From NCBI GenBank assembly GCA_000621985.1, contig JHWW01000009.1, positions 1-64,000 of the forward strand: 64,000 bases of DNA, in the 5' to 3' direction. Source of the DNA: Lachnospiraceae bacterium V9D3004 (GTDB lineage Bacteria > Bacillota > Clostridia > Lachnospirales > Lachnospiraceae). The stretch's first letter is position 1. Each line of letters starts with the position of its first letter. Positions 42,830 to 51,651 of this stretch are shown piece after piece. A model generated the notes under the pieces. It did not search any database, had not been told where the DNA came from, and worked only from the letters and a program-made list of their open reading frames with translations. The position numbers and the translations under genes are program-made.

Positions 42830-43282
42830 TTAGAAATACTTCCTGTTTCCCCAGAGATTACACTTTCTAAGATCAAGATATTCGGCATATGCTTTCTCAA
42901 GAATCTGCTTCTCGTTCACAAACTTCAGGAGATGATATGCTTCATGAAATTTGTAAAATCCCGAATCCACAAAGTATTCCTCGCGTTGTGGTTTGCTGTA
43001 GTAGCTATCAGCCATCATAAGATACCAGTGTACATCTTTGACCACTGTATCGTTCTGTGCATTAAATGTGTACTGGCTCTTACCTACATACTTGATAATT
43101 GATGCAGTTGCACCTGATTCTTCTTTGACTTCACGAAGAGCAGTCTCCTTATACTCCTCGCCTTCCTCTACAGTGCCTTTCGGCAATACCCAGCCTTCGT
43201 ATCTGTTCCTATAATTCTTATACAGTAACAAGATCTTGCCTCGGAATATAACCACACCACCACAGCTTGTTGCTTCAATCAT
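42830..43282 (-). CDS. Nudix hydrolase
   Basis: A 150-residue hydrolase of nucleoside diphosphate-linked substrates. The Nudix box runs from GTVEEGEEYKETAL to REVKEESGA (residues about 40-62), with the catalytic REVKEE intact and divalent metal as cofactor. The N-terminal ATSCGGVVIFRGKILLLYK and WVLPKGTVEEGE fit MutT/Ap4A-type enzymes, but the substrate cannot be told. ATG 43282 has CAGGGGGA seven bases upstream; an ATG nine codons earlier is rejected. It has its own promoter overlapping the stop codon of the PBP gene and its own terminator, so it is a single-gene unit. Confidence 0.9.
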   Translation of the reverse strand: MIEATSCGGVVIFRGKILLLYKNYRNRYEGWVLPKGTVEEGEEYKETALREVKEESGATASIIKYVGKSQYTFNAQNDTVVKDVHWYLMMADSYYSKPQREEYFVDSGFYKFHEAYHLLKFVNEKQILEKAYAEYLDLRKCNLWGNRKYF

Positions 43283-43342
43283 TGCAATTCCCCCTGATCG
43301 CGCCATCATATGATGGGAAGGTGTGTATCAAAAACTGCCATA

Positions 43343-43371
43343 ATTATATCACAAAATTCCATATCGTTCAA
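43343..43371 (-). promoter_or_regulatory. Promoter of the Nudix gene
   Basis: TTGAAC (43371-43366), 17-base spacer, perfect TATAAT (43348-43343) on the minus strand. The -35 box overlaps the stop codon of the upstream PBP gene. Confidence 0.65.
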
Positions 43372-45113
43372 TAGTATGCATCAAATATTTTTCTCGCTAT
43401 AGGCACTGCGTATTCGCTTCCGGTTCCTGCTCCTTCCACTACAATACTCACCGCAACCTTTTTATCTCCTTTTTTTGCATATCCTATGAACCATGCATGG
43501 GATTCACCCGAAGAATCATATTCTGCCGAGCCTGTCTTTCCATATACCTTATACGGTCTTCCCGCAAGACTTCCGGCCGTTCCGCTGCTTATAACTTCTT
43601 TCATGGCCTTTCGAAGCTCAGATACTTCCTTTTTGGAAAGGAGCCTCTTTCCCTTGGAATACGAGAATTCCTTCAGGGTAGTTCCTCCGGCCGACTGTAC
43701 ACTTGCAGCAAGATGCGGCGTCACGAGACATCCTCCGTTAGCCACCATACATGCGATAAGTCCGTTATGAAGAGGTGTTATCATTGTCTTTCCCTGTCCG
43801 AACGATGTCTGCGTAACAAGGCCGGCATTAGATCCTTCCGGCAGATTGAAGACACTTTGATTATATACACCTTCGTAGGGAAGCTTTTTATTGAACAGCA
43901 GACTTTTGCATGTTTTATTGAATGATCCGATATCAAGTTTCATTCCCATAGTCGCAAAAGCCCCGTTACATGACTGTGCAAGTGCCGTATATATGTTCAG
44001 TTTTCCATGAGATTTTTTGTTATGACAATTAACCGTAACCTTATCGATCTCAGTAGTTCCTTTACAATTATATTCAAATGATGCGTAATCCGGATGTTCT
44101 CTCATATATTCGATCATTGTGATCAGCTTAAATGTTGATCCCGGAGGATATAATCCCTGTGTCGCACGGTTAAGCAGCACGGAATCACCGCCAAGCTTAA
44201 CAAGATTCTTCCAGTCGGACGCTATCTTACCCGGTTCAAAATCAGGCTTTGAAACCATGGCTATCACAGAACCGTCATCAGGATCCATAACGAGAACAGC
44301 TCCCCTGTGTGAACCGAGAGCATCATATGCAATCTTTTGAATACCCGAATCGAGCGTTGTCACAACACTGTCACCGGTACATTTTTCACCACGAAGCTCC
44401 TTAACCGCTTTATCTATAGGGTTAATTCCTGATTTAAGAAGATATATGTTATATTGAGACTCAATTCCTGTCTTTCCGTTGCCGCTGTAACCGACTGCAT
44501 GGGCAAACATTCTGCCGTAAGGATATTTTCTTACTTCTTTTCCTTTTGAATTGACTTCCGTTGTGGCAAGAACCTGTCCGTCGGAAGAAAGTATATTGCC
44601 CCTTATCGTGTATTCTTCAAGAAGCGACTGCAGTTTATTATATGGATTACTTAACATGTCCGTATTGTCGGATGCGAGGAAATTAACCAGATATATTATC
44701 ATTCCAACAAACAGAGCGATGCTTATATACGAGATTATAACGATCTCCCGGTTGCGGGACATACCGTCTTTTCTGGTGTTCTTCTTCTGTGCGTCCTTTT
44801 TGTGGTCGTCGCCACTTCCGGCATCTTTGCGATTTTCTTTCTTTCGGGAGTCTCCACTTCCGGTGTCTTTTTTGCTGTTTTTTCTTCGATTTTCTCCACT
44901 CCCACCGTCTTTGCGGCTGTCTTTCCTGCGGCTTTCTTTTCCCTCATAGCTGCCTTCATATGCGGCTTCATCATAGGACACGTTCTGCTTAGTGTGATCC
45001 GGATCATAGTCTGCCACGTTGCCGCTTTCCATCTCTCCAACCTGTCTGCCCAGATTCTTAAGTATCTCACGCTCTATATTATCAACATTAACATCTTTAT
45101 CATTCTTCCCCAT
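43368..45113 (-). CDS. pbpA: PBP2-type peptidoglycan transpeptidase with Lys-rich cytoplasmic tail
   Basis: A 581-residue class B penicillin-binding protein that cross-links peptidoglycan together with the FtsW/RodA polymerase encoded just before it. Unusual: a long cytoplasmic N-terminus of about 118 residues, with residues about 58-114 made of degenerate repeats of the RKD/KKD...GSG type. One membrane helix (about 120-142) follows, then the PBP dimerisation region and the transpeptidase with STFK (about residue 328), SCN (about 382) and KTGS (about 530). ATG 45113 with GAGG six bases upstream is chosen over an upstream GTG; it overlaps the ftsW stop by 14 bases, implying translational coupling. 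Confidence 0.92.
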   Translation of the reverse strand: MGKNDKDVNVDNIEREILKNLGRQVGEMESGNVADYDPDHTKQNVSYDEAAYEGSYEGKESRRKDSRKDGGSGENRRKNSKKDTGSGDSRKKENRKDAGSGDDHKKDAQKKNTRKDGMSRNREIVIISYISIALFVGMIIYLVNFLASDNTDMLSNPYNKLQSLLEEYTIRGNILSSDGQVLATTEVNSKGKEVRKYPYGRMFAHAVGYSGNGKTGIESQYNIYLLKSGINPIDKAVKELRGEKCTGDSVVTTLDSGIQKIAYDALGSHRGAVLVMDPDDGSVIAMVSKPDFEPGKIASDWKNLVKLGGDSVLLNRATQGLYPPGSTFKLITMIEYMREHPDYASFEYNCKGTTEIDKVTVNCHNKKSHGKLNIYTALAQSCNGAFATMGMKLDIGSFNKTCKSLLFNKKLPYEGVYNQSVFNLPEGSNAGLVTQTSFGQGKTMITPLHNGLIACMVANGGCLVTPHLAASVQSAGGTTLKEFSYSKGKRLLSKKEVSELRKAMKEVISSGTAGSLAGRPYKVYGKTGSAEYDSSGESHAWFIGYAKKGDKKVAVSIVVEGAGTGSEYAVPIARKIFDAYY

Positions 45114-46425
45114 GTCTGTCCTCACTTCCGTTCAATACATACATTCCCTGGATTATGGAAAATAACAATATGGTACATAATACAGAGCTGCCTCCGTAAC
45201 TGATAAGCGGTAATGTAACTCCGGTGGACGGAATGAATTTGATAACACCGCCTACCGCAAGGAATATCTGCAATATGAACAACACCGCAAGCCCAAGTGC
45301 TGTAAGTTTGTAAAATGACTTGTTCATTTTCATTGCAATATTGACAAACATAATAAAACAGCTTATGTATACGAGCAAAAGACATATAACGAATACTCCG
45401 CCCAGTTCTTCTGCCATAGCCGAAAATATAAAGTCGCTCTCAACAACGGGAATAATTCCGGGTTTGCCTCTGCCGAGCCCCATGCCGAACCATCCTCCCA
45501 TTCCAATGGCAAATAACGACTGTGTGATCTGATATCCTTTGTTGTCGATATCTTCCCACGGGTTTCTCCAGACAGAAACTCTGACACGCACATGAGCAAA
45601 TAATCTGTATGCAATGACAGCCGCTCCGGCTCCGCCGGTAATCCCGAGTATAAAATATCTGAGCTGCCCCGATGCAGCATATAACAGAATGATATATGTG
45701 AGGAAGAATATCAATGCACTTCCCAGGTCTTTCTGTACAACCAGAATAAGGACATGCACTGCCGCAACTGCACTGACTACCGTAATAAACTTGAGACTTC
45801 TGATATTTTTACTTAAGGAGAACACACTCGCGAGGAAAAATACATATACGATCTTAACAAGCTCCGAAGGCTGAAATCCGAATCCTGCTATCACGATCCA
45901 GTTTCTTGCACCGTATTTTTCAACGCCGACAACATATACAAGGGCAAGCAGAATGATACCGATAATGGCATACTGCCATCCAAGCCTGTCTAAAAATGAG
46001 CATTTTCTGATTATCACCGGAATCAACAAACACACTCCAAGACTTGCCGCCGCTATGATAAGCTGACGAATGGCGTAATCGATATTGATCCTTTCAAGCA
46101 TTATGAAACTTATCGTTAGAAGGAGCATCATATTGTTAAGCACAAGGCCAGAAAGCCCCTTATAGAATAATTTGTACAGATATATGGCCGAAAAAACAAG
46201 TGCCAGTTCAATAAAATACAATACAAGGATCCTTGCATCATAATCCTTTACATAGAGAAGGAAATGACATATAAGCTGTATGATGAATATACACACTCTC
46301 TGTCTTGCGAACACTCTGTTACTCCGCTCTCTGTTATGTCCTCTGAAAGCCGTAAAGCAAAACAGAGTGTACAAAGCAAATGTAATTACTATAATATATC
46401 CGCATAATATGGCTATAGTATTCAA
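45100..46425 (-). CDS. ftsW: FtsW/RodA/SpoVE-type peptidoglycan polymerase
   Basis: A 441-residue SEDS protein with about twelve membrane helices that polymerises lipid II into glycan strands. Family blocks: FQPSELVKIVYVFFLASVF near residue 190, VVQKDLGSALIFFLTYI near 235, ESDFIFSAMAEELG near 340 and TGVTLPLISYGGSSVL near 400. Which of FtsW, RodA or SpoVE it is cannot be decided from sequence alone; the adjacent PBP and the nearby zapA favour division. Translation seems to start at TTG 46425, with AAGGAGG nine bases upstream and overlapping the end of the U32 gene. Confidence 0.93.
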   Translation of the reverse strand: MNTIAILCGYIIVITFALYTLFCFTAFRGHNRERSNRVFARQRVCIFIIQLICHFLLYVKDYDARILVLYFIELALVFSAIYLYKLFYKGLSGLVLNNMMLLLTISFIMLERINIDYAIRQLIIAAASLGVCLLIPVIIRKCSFLDRLGWQYAIIGIILLALVYVVGVEKYGARNWIVIAGFGFQPSELVKIVYVFFLASVFSLSKNIRSLKFITVVSAVAAVHVLILVVQKDLGSALIFFLTYIILLYAASGQLRYFILGITGGAGAAVIAYRLFAHVRVRVSVWRNPWEDIDNKGYQITQSLFAIGMGGWFGMGLGRGKPGIIPVVESDFIFSAMAEELGGVFVICLLLVYISCFIMFVNIAMKMNKSFYKLTALGLAVLFILQIFLAVGGVIKFIPSTGVTLPLISYGGSSVLCTILLFSIIQGMYVLNGSEDRHGEE

Positions 46426-46439
46426 TTGCCGGTTCCTCC

Positions 46440-48869
46440 TTATCGTTTGTTTTGCTTTATCACGCTTTTAAGCACTTTGATTATATCATCCGGGCGCTCA
46501 TCCGTAAACATTACCCTTTTTGAGAGAGCCTTATATGCCGCAAATGTTTCAATTCTGTCTATCGGTTCATAATTAAGTATCTCATTATATTCCTTATGAG
46601 ACAGCACTGTGTATGTATTGTTATATCTGTCTTTAAGTTTTCCTTTTTCGCCGGGTGTCCACGCTGTTATCATTGCAGCAGGCTTCCCATATACAAGAAA
46701 TGATATATTATGACCGGAAGTATTATGAACTGCTCTGTTATTCAGTTCCGTAAGTTCACCGTCAGTCATCTCAACTGCCGCCATAACACCTGTGGCCCCG
46801 TTATTCCTTAACCAGTCATACGAGTAATGATTCCTTACATATATGTTGTCGGAAGATATTATATCAAGATTATACTTATCACACAAGTCTCCGAATGTCG
46901 CAAGCTGTTCCGGTGTACATACTACGATGCCTCTGAACAATTCATTTTTACCGATAAGACTTATTATGAATTCCCTGTACAGGTCATACATCTTCGCTGT
47001 CCTTATTATTCGTGGCAAAACGACCATGAATGGTATTTCATGAATGGCATCGCAAAGCTCCCACCGGTCTGTTTCATATCCCGGACCCGCATGCAGATAA
47101 AACATGTCTACCGAGTGGATCATGTCCGATCCTTGTATGCACTCAAGCTGTGACTTGTTGCGTAGTTCGACGATCATAAGAGGCGTGCCGAAATGCGTAG
47201 CGCTGGGATCCGTCAAGTCGTCGTGATGCATGGCATCGGTGTGAGTGCGTCCTGTATGCGCGTCACAGGGATAAGTATGACCATCGGGGTTAATGTTGTC
47301 TGCCTGTGTGCCGTCAGCAGACCTTATACTTCTCCTGTAATATCTGTCAATATAATACCTTGTGTATTCTTCGAATGCCTTTCTTCTTATGTTCTTCAGT
47401 TCTGCCGGTGATATGTATATTCCTTCGTCAAGTTTCACGTCAAGGTCCGACCATGCATATATCGAATCACCCGAAACCATTACTTTACTCTGAACATAAG
47501 ATTCATCCGCCGGATGTTTGTCTGCCTTTGTCACTTCATTTCCATATACCGTATATGTATCACCGGTCCCGTCAATTCCAACGGACAGTTCGAGAGGGCG
47601 ACCCGAAACTGCCGTTAAGGAGCCTTGTATACTGATCTTATTCATCTCTACAGGATAGTCGCCAAGTATCTTATCTATCAGCATATTGTTCCTTACTCTG
47701 TATACTTCCATTCCTTTTTTTATCAGAGGATAATTATATCCTGTTTTAACATTCTCCGTACTGCCTTTTGAAGATGCATGCCCCATCGTATAATCATGAA
47801 CCTTCTCACCGTTACGGTCTCTTATCTCAAGGATATCACCGGCTCCGATATCAGTCAGATAACGTACGCATACCGTTCTTCCAGAATTGTTAAGCGATAC
47901 GATCTCTCCCACCCCGGTACCTTCATGACCGGGAAGATTCCCCGAAAGCATAGTCTTCCGGTTCATATCACCTGTAAGATACCCCGAAGTGAATCCTCCT
48001 CTGTTGTATATGTCTTTTAATGCCATGATGTCTTTCCTGTATTCCTTCGATTCATTTATCATGGCAGAGTACGCTTCATCTCCAAGTTCGACATACAGAT
48101 CCACATATTTTCTGTAAATATGAGTCACAAGCGCCGTATATTCAGGCTTTTTCATTCTTCCTTCGATCTTAAATGAATCAATTCCGGTTTTAATAAGGTC
48201 AGGTATATAGTCAAGAGTGCAAAGATCCTTAAGGCTTAATACATAACTCTCTTTTTTTCCGTTAAGAGAATACATCTTTCTGCACGGCTGCGCACATGCG
48301 CCGCGGTTGCCGCTTCTTCCGCCGATCAGGCTGCTCATAAGGCACTGACCCGAATAGGACGAACATAGCGCCCCGTGAACGAACACCTCAAGTTCCACAT
48401 CAGTATCTTTTCTCAGCTTCTTCAGATCTAAAAGAGACAATTCTCTTGCCGGCACGATCCTTGTAACTCCGTATTTTTTAAGCAGGCCGGCTGCCACACC
48501 TCCTGTAATGCTCATCTGGGTACTTGCATGAATTGCCATATCCGGAAAATTTTCATGAATAAAAGAAAGAACTCCGAGATCCTGCACTATAACCGCATCA
48601 AGGCCGTTTTCGTATAAAGGAGCAAGGTAATCATACAGTCCTCCCATTTCTCTTTCGGTTAGAACGGTATTGACCGTAAGATACAGTTTCTTCCCGGCAA
48701 GATGCAGTTTGTCCATTATCTCTATCAGCCGGTCATTATCCTGATTATCGGCAAATGCTCTTGCGCCGAATCTTTTTCCGCCGGCATATATAGCATCACA
48801 TCCGGCATTAACTGCACTGAATATGCTCTCCGGCGAACCACCGGGAGCAAGAATCTCCGGTTTCTTCAC
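46440..48869 (-). CDS. U32 family peptidase-like protein (RlhA/YhbU group)
   Basis: An 809-residue protein with an N-terminal U32 TIM-barrel-type domain (EILAPGGSPESIFSAVNAGC at residues 4-23) and the signature ELEVFVHGALCSSYSGQCLM near 170 followed by the cysteines of GNRGACAQPCR. Proteins of this group are now known as radical-free RNA hydroxylases (RlhA acts on 23S rRNA) or as collagenase-like proteases; the cysteines suggest an iron-sulfur centre. The second half (about 390-809) corresponds to DUF3656 plus a C-terminal extension. Start is GTG 48869 with AAAGGA nine bases upstream; a TTG six codons earlier precedes that site. It sits between zapA and ftsW. Confidence 0.9.
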   Translation of the reverse strand: MKKPEILAPGGSPESIFSAVNAGCDAIYAGGKRFGARAFADNQDNDRLIEIMDKLHLAGKKLYLTVNTVLTEREMGGLYDYLAPLYENGLDAVIVQDLGVLSFIHENFPDMAIHASTQMSITGGVAAGLLKKYGVTRIVPARELSLLDLKKLRKDTDVELEVFVHGALCSSYSGQCLMSSLIGGRSGNRGACAQPCRKMYSLNGKKESYVLSLKDLCTLDYIPDLIKTGIDSFKIEGRMKKPEYTALVTHIYRKYVDLYVELGDEAYSAMINESKEYRKDIMALKDIYNRGGFTSGYLTGDMNRKTMLSGNLPGHEGTGVGEIVSLNNSGRTVCVRYLTDIGAGDILEIRDRNGEKVHDYTMGHASSKGSTENVKTGYNYPLIKKGMEVYRVRNNMLIDKILGDYPVEMNKISIQGSLTAVSGRPLELSVGIDGTGDTYTVYGNEVTKADKHPADESYVQSKVMVSGDSIYAWSDLDVKLDEGIYISPAELKNIRRKAFEEYTRYYIDRYYRRSIRSADGTQADNINPDGHTYPCDAHTGRTHTDAMHHDDLTDPSATHFGTPLMIVELRNKSQLECIQGSDMIHSVDMFYLHAGPGYETDRWELCDAIHEIPFMVVLPRIIRTAKMYDLYREFIISLIGKNELFRGIVVCTPEQLATFGDLCDKYNLDIISSDNIYVRNHYSYDWLRNNGATGVMAAVEMTDGELTELNNRAVHNTSGHNISFLVYGKPAAMITAWTPGEKGKLKDRYNNTYTVLSHKEYNEILNYEPIDRIETFAAYKALSKRVMFTDERPDDIIKVLKSVIKQNKR

Positions 48870-48902
48870 TGTATCTCTTCCTTTCAATGTGTAATACTGA
48901 TA

Positions 48903-48937
48903 CGGGAGCGTCCCCGCTTATGCAAAGGATGCTCCCG
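48903..48937. other. Strong hairpin between zapA and the U32 gene
   Basis: CGGGAGCGTCC (48903-48913) pairs with GGATGCTCCCG (48927-48937) with one G-U pair. No U-tract follows on the minus strand, so it is more likely a processing or mRNA-stabilising element than a terminator. Confidence 0.6.
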
Positions 48938-48941
48938 CTAA

Positions 48942-49568
48942 TTATCTTAATAGATCATCTATCGTCTCTTCGAGCTCCCTGTTTTTCTTAACAGCCTGTT
49001 CAAGCTCTTCCGATGTCTTTTCGACTTTTTTCTTCTCTTCTTCGATCTTTTGCTCGGCCTCTTCAATCTTCTTTTTGCCGGCCTCGATCTCTTCTTCAAG
49101 ACGTCTGTTTGCTTCGTCTAACTCCTCTTTAAGCTTCCTGTTGGCTTCTTTCAGTTCGTCTTCATGACGTTTGTAATCTTCACTGAGCCTTTCCTCAGAT
49201 TTCTTCTTCTCGGCTGCCAGTTCATCTTTTAACGCTTTATTCTGGGCTGAAAGCTTCTCAACCATTTCATTCACATCGAACAACTCATGCTTCAGATTGA
49301 AATATGCTTTGTCCGCCTGATTCTTTTCTTCGATCAAAGCACTGTTCCTGTCTATTTCCTTATAGTAGTCATCAGCTATGTTGATCTGGAGAAGAATATT
49401 CCTGGATTCATTATCAAGCCATCCTCCGGGTGCGATATTCTGTTGTATCTCATCCAGTTTTCCGTTAATATATGCGGCTATTTTAACCATGTATTCCGAA
49501 CTTTCATATCCGGACAATGTATATTTGATACCTCCGATCAATACCTCGATGTCATTTTTTTTATTCAT
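48942..49568 (-). CDS. zapA: Cell division protein ZapA with long coiled coil
   Basis: A 208-residue protein. Residues 1-75 are a ZapA domain (DIEVLIGGIKYTLSGYESSE, then YINGKLDEI and LLQINIADDYYKE), which binds FtsZ and bundles its filaments at midcell. Residues about 95-205 form a continuous Glu/Lys/Arg coiled coil ending in ETIDDLLR, roughly doubling the usual ZapA length. ATG 49568 has GGAGG three to four bases upstream; a 26-codon extension is not supported. A strong promoter at 49635-49663 may drive zapA, the U32 gene, ftsW and pbpA as one division and growth operon. Confidence 0.88.
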   Translation of the reverse strand: MNKKNDIEVLIGGIKYTLSGYESSEYMVKIAAYINGKLDEIQQNIAPGGWLDNESRNILLQINIADDYYKEIDRNSALIEEKNQADKAYFNLKHELFDVNEMVEKLSAQNKALKDELAAEKKKSEERLSEDYKRHEDELKEANRKLKEELDEANRRLEEEIEAGKKKIEEAEQKIEEEKKKVEKTSEELEQAVKKNRELEETIDDLLR

Positions 49569-49634
49569 ATTTCCTCCGATCTCCATGTAAGACAGGGAAT
49601 TGATAGTACCTGTGGGTGCTGAACATTTATATAG

Positions 49635-49663
49635 ATTATAATTCATTTTTTACAATATGACAA
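49635..49663 (-). promoter_or_regulatory. Promoter of the zapA operon
   Basis: TTGTCA (49663-49658), 17-base spacer, perfect TATAAT (49640-49635) on the minus strand, directly after the ruvB stop codon; leader about 60 bases. Confidence 0.7.
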
Positions 49664-49672
49664 CACTTTTAA

Positions 49673-50665
49673 TCAGTGTTCAAGTCCCAGATGACGATAC
49701 GCATTTTCCGTTACGATCCTGCCTCGCGGTGTTCTTGCTATAAATCCGTTCTGAAGCAGATACGGCTCGTATACTTCCTCGATGGTGCCTGCATCTTCGC
49801 CTATCCCAGCTGCCAGCGTTTCAAGTCCTACGGGACCGCCGCCGAATTTGTCGATCATCTGCATCAGAAGCTTCCTGTCCGTTGTATCAAGACCGTATCT
49901 GTCAACTTCCAATATATCAAGTGCGGAATTTGCAACATCCGCAGTTATGTTCCCATCATACTGAACCTGTGCAAAGTCCCTGACACGCTTAAGAAGTCTG
50001 TTTGCGATCCTTGGCGTTCCCCTGGATCTTCTTGCGATCTGTCTTGCGCCTTCTTCATCAATATCTATTCCGAGAACACGGCTCGATCGCGTTATTATCT
50101 TTATCAGTTCCTCGACGTTGTAGAATTCAAGTCTGTGCACAACACCGAATCTGTCTCTTAAAGGTGCGGTAAGCATTCCCGCTCTTGTCGTAGCACCTAC
50201 AAGAGTGAATTTCGGCAGGTCAAGTCTTATCGACTTTGCCGTTACGCCTTTTCCTATCACGACATCTATTGCAAAATCCTCCATCGCCGGATACAGCACT
50301 TCCTCAACCTGCCTGTTGAGCCTGTGTATCTCATCTACGAACAGAAGATCCCCGTCCAAAAGATTGTTGAGTATCGCAGCCATATCCCCCGGTTTATCGA
50401 TAGCAGGACCCGAAGTGACCTTAAAATTCACATCCATTTCATTGGCGATTATCTCTGCCAATGTCGTCTTTCCAAGACCAGGCGGTCCGTACAGAAGCAC
50501 ATGATCAAGGGGTTCGCCTCGAAGCTTTGCGGCCTCTATATACACTCTTAACGTTTCCCTTACCTTGGTCTGGCCAATGTATTCCGACAAAAGCTTCGGT
50601 CTGAGACTGCTCTCATATCTGCCTTCTTCTTCCATATATTCCGTGGTAATGATTCGTTTTTCCAT
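49673..50665 (-). CDS. ruvB: Holliday junction branch migration ATPase RuvB
   Basis: A 330-residue AAA+ motor that drives branch migration of Holliday junctions with RuvA. It has [18 protein letters not shown] near residue 22, Walker [12 protein letters not shown] near 60, Walker [12 protein letters not shown] near 107, sensor 1 [12 protein letters not shown] near 155 and a C-terminal winged-helix domain with [17 protein letters not shown]. Length is normal. ATG 50665 lies 54 bases after the ruvA stop, in the usual ruvA-ruvB order. No ruvC is present, as in other Firmicutes, where RecU (also encoded in this window) resolves the junctions. Confidence 0.98.
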   Translation of the reverse strand: MEKRIITTEYMEEEGRYESSLRPKLLSEYIGQTKVRETLRVYIEAAKLRGEPLDHVLLYGPPGLGKTTLAEIIANEMDVNFKVTSGPAIDKPGDMAAILNNLLDGDLLFVDEIHRLNRQVEEVLYPAMEDFAIDVVIGKGVTAKSIRLDLPKFTLVGATTRAGMLTAPLRDRFGVVHRLEFYNVEELIKIITRSSRVLGIDIDEEGARQIARRSRGTPRIANRLLKRVRDFAQVQYDGNITADVANSALDILEVDRYGLDTTDRKLLMQMIDKFGGGPVGLETLAAGIGEDAGTIEEVYEPYLLQNGFIARTPRGRIVTENAYRHLGLEH

Positions 50666-50719
50666 TAATTTCCAATTATCCTTTCATTAGGTCATGGGTC
50701 CGCTGATTCATTTTCCTTA

Positions 50720-51349
50720 TCACAGCCCCTTAAGAGCAAGCTTAAGAAGCTCTGATGAGGTAACATCTTCTTTCACTTTCACCCTGTTAACCGCTTTAAG
50801 GGCCTCACTTCCCGAATAACCAAGAGCAACAAGAGCCTGCACTGTTTCATTCTTAACATCAGCAGAAACAGCACCTTTTCCTGTCAGCGTATCTGTACCC
50901 GGATCTTTACCGGCTTCATGAGCCGACATAAGTTCAAATGCTTCACCCAGGTCAACCTTGTCCTTTAATTCAAGCACAAGCCTTCCGGCTGTTTTTGCAC
51001 CGATTCCGGGAGCTTTTGATATGGTCTTGACATCATCCGACAATATTGCAAATCTGAGTTCATCGGGCGAGAGCACGGATAATATGCCGACTGCTCCTTT
51101 CGGACCTATCCCGTTCACCGTAATAAGCTTCTCAAACATCTTCTCATCATCCTGTTCAAGAAAACCGAACAGCTGCATCGCATCTTCCCTTACCGACATA
51201 TACGTATATATTGTTACCGGTATGCCAACCTGCGGCAGTTTTTCGATAACAGACGTAGGAACGGTTATAAGATAACCTATTCCGTTATTATCAACAATAA
51301 TCTCTTTCTCACTTATATATTCAAGAGTTCCTTTAATATATGCTATCAC
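50720..51349 (-). CDS. ruvA: Holliday junction recognition protein RuvA
   Basis: A 209-residue tetrameric junction-binding protein. The OB-fold begins IAYIKGTLEYISEKEIIVD; two helix-hairpin-helix motifs follow (EKLITVNGIGPKGAVGIL near residue 75 and KAPGIGAKTAGRLVLELK near 110), and the mobile C-terminal domain that binds RuvB ends LLKLALKGL. The start is GTG 51349: it gives the canonical RuvA N-terminus and has GGAGG eight bases upstream, whereas an ATG six codons earlier precedes that site. Confidence 0.97.
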   Translation of the reverse strand: MIAYIKGTLEYISEKEIIVDNNGIGYLITVPTSVIEKLPQVGIPVTIYTYMSVREDAMQLFGFLEQDDEKMFEKLITVNGIGPKGAVGILSVLSPDELRFAILSDDVKTISKAPGIGAKTAGRLVLELKDKVDLGEAFELMSAHEAGKDPGTDTLTGKGAVSADVKNETVQALVALGYSGSEALKAVNRVKVKEDVTSSELLKLALKGL

Positions 51350-51363
51350 TACATAATCCTCCA

Positions 51364-51615
51364 TCATTCATCAATTCTGCTGAATGTTCCACGCGTCACC
51401 TGAAGTCTTCCTTCCGACATGAATCTGATAATGTCATATACATCTATCCCGAGGCTCTCCGATATCTGCAGCGCGTTACTGTTTGGATATTTTTTCAGAT
51501 ATGCCTCAATACGGTCGAATTCATCCACATCAAGATCCCTGCACGCATCACAATATCCTCTCTTATCAACAGATCTGAATGTCTTTAAACAGTGTTTACA
51601 TACATTTTCAAACAT
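51364..51615 (-). CDS. YvyF-like zinc-ribbon/HTH protein
   Basis: An 83-residue protein. Cysteines CKHC (residues 6-9) and CDAC (22-25) form a probable zinc ribbon; residues about 45-75 (ALQISESLGIDVYDIIRFMSE, ending GRLQV) form a winged-helix-like segment. This layout matches YvyF/TIGR03826 proteins, which in Bacillus lie in the flagellar flgM region. Here it directly precedes ruvA, with 15 bases between its end and the ruvA start, and no flagellar gene is near. ATG 51615 has GGGAGG six bases upstream. Function unknown; a small regulator is likely. Confidence 0.78.
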   Translation of the reverse strand: MFENVCKHCLKTFRSVDKRGYCDACRDLDVDEFDRIEAYLKKYPNSNALQISESLGIDVYDIIRFMSEGRLQVTRGTFSRIDE

Positions 51616-51651
51616 ACATTTCCTCCCGTCAAGATAGCAAAAATCTCTGTA

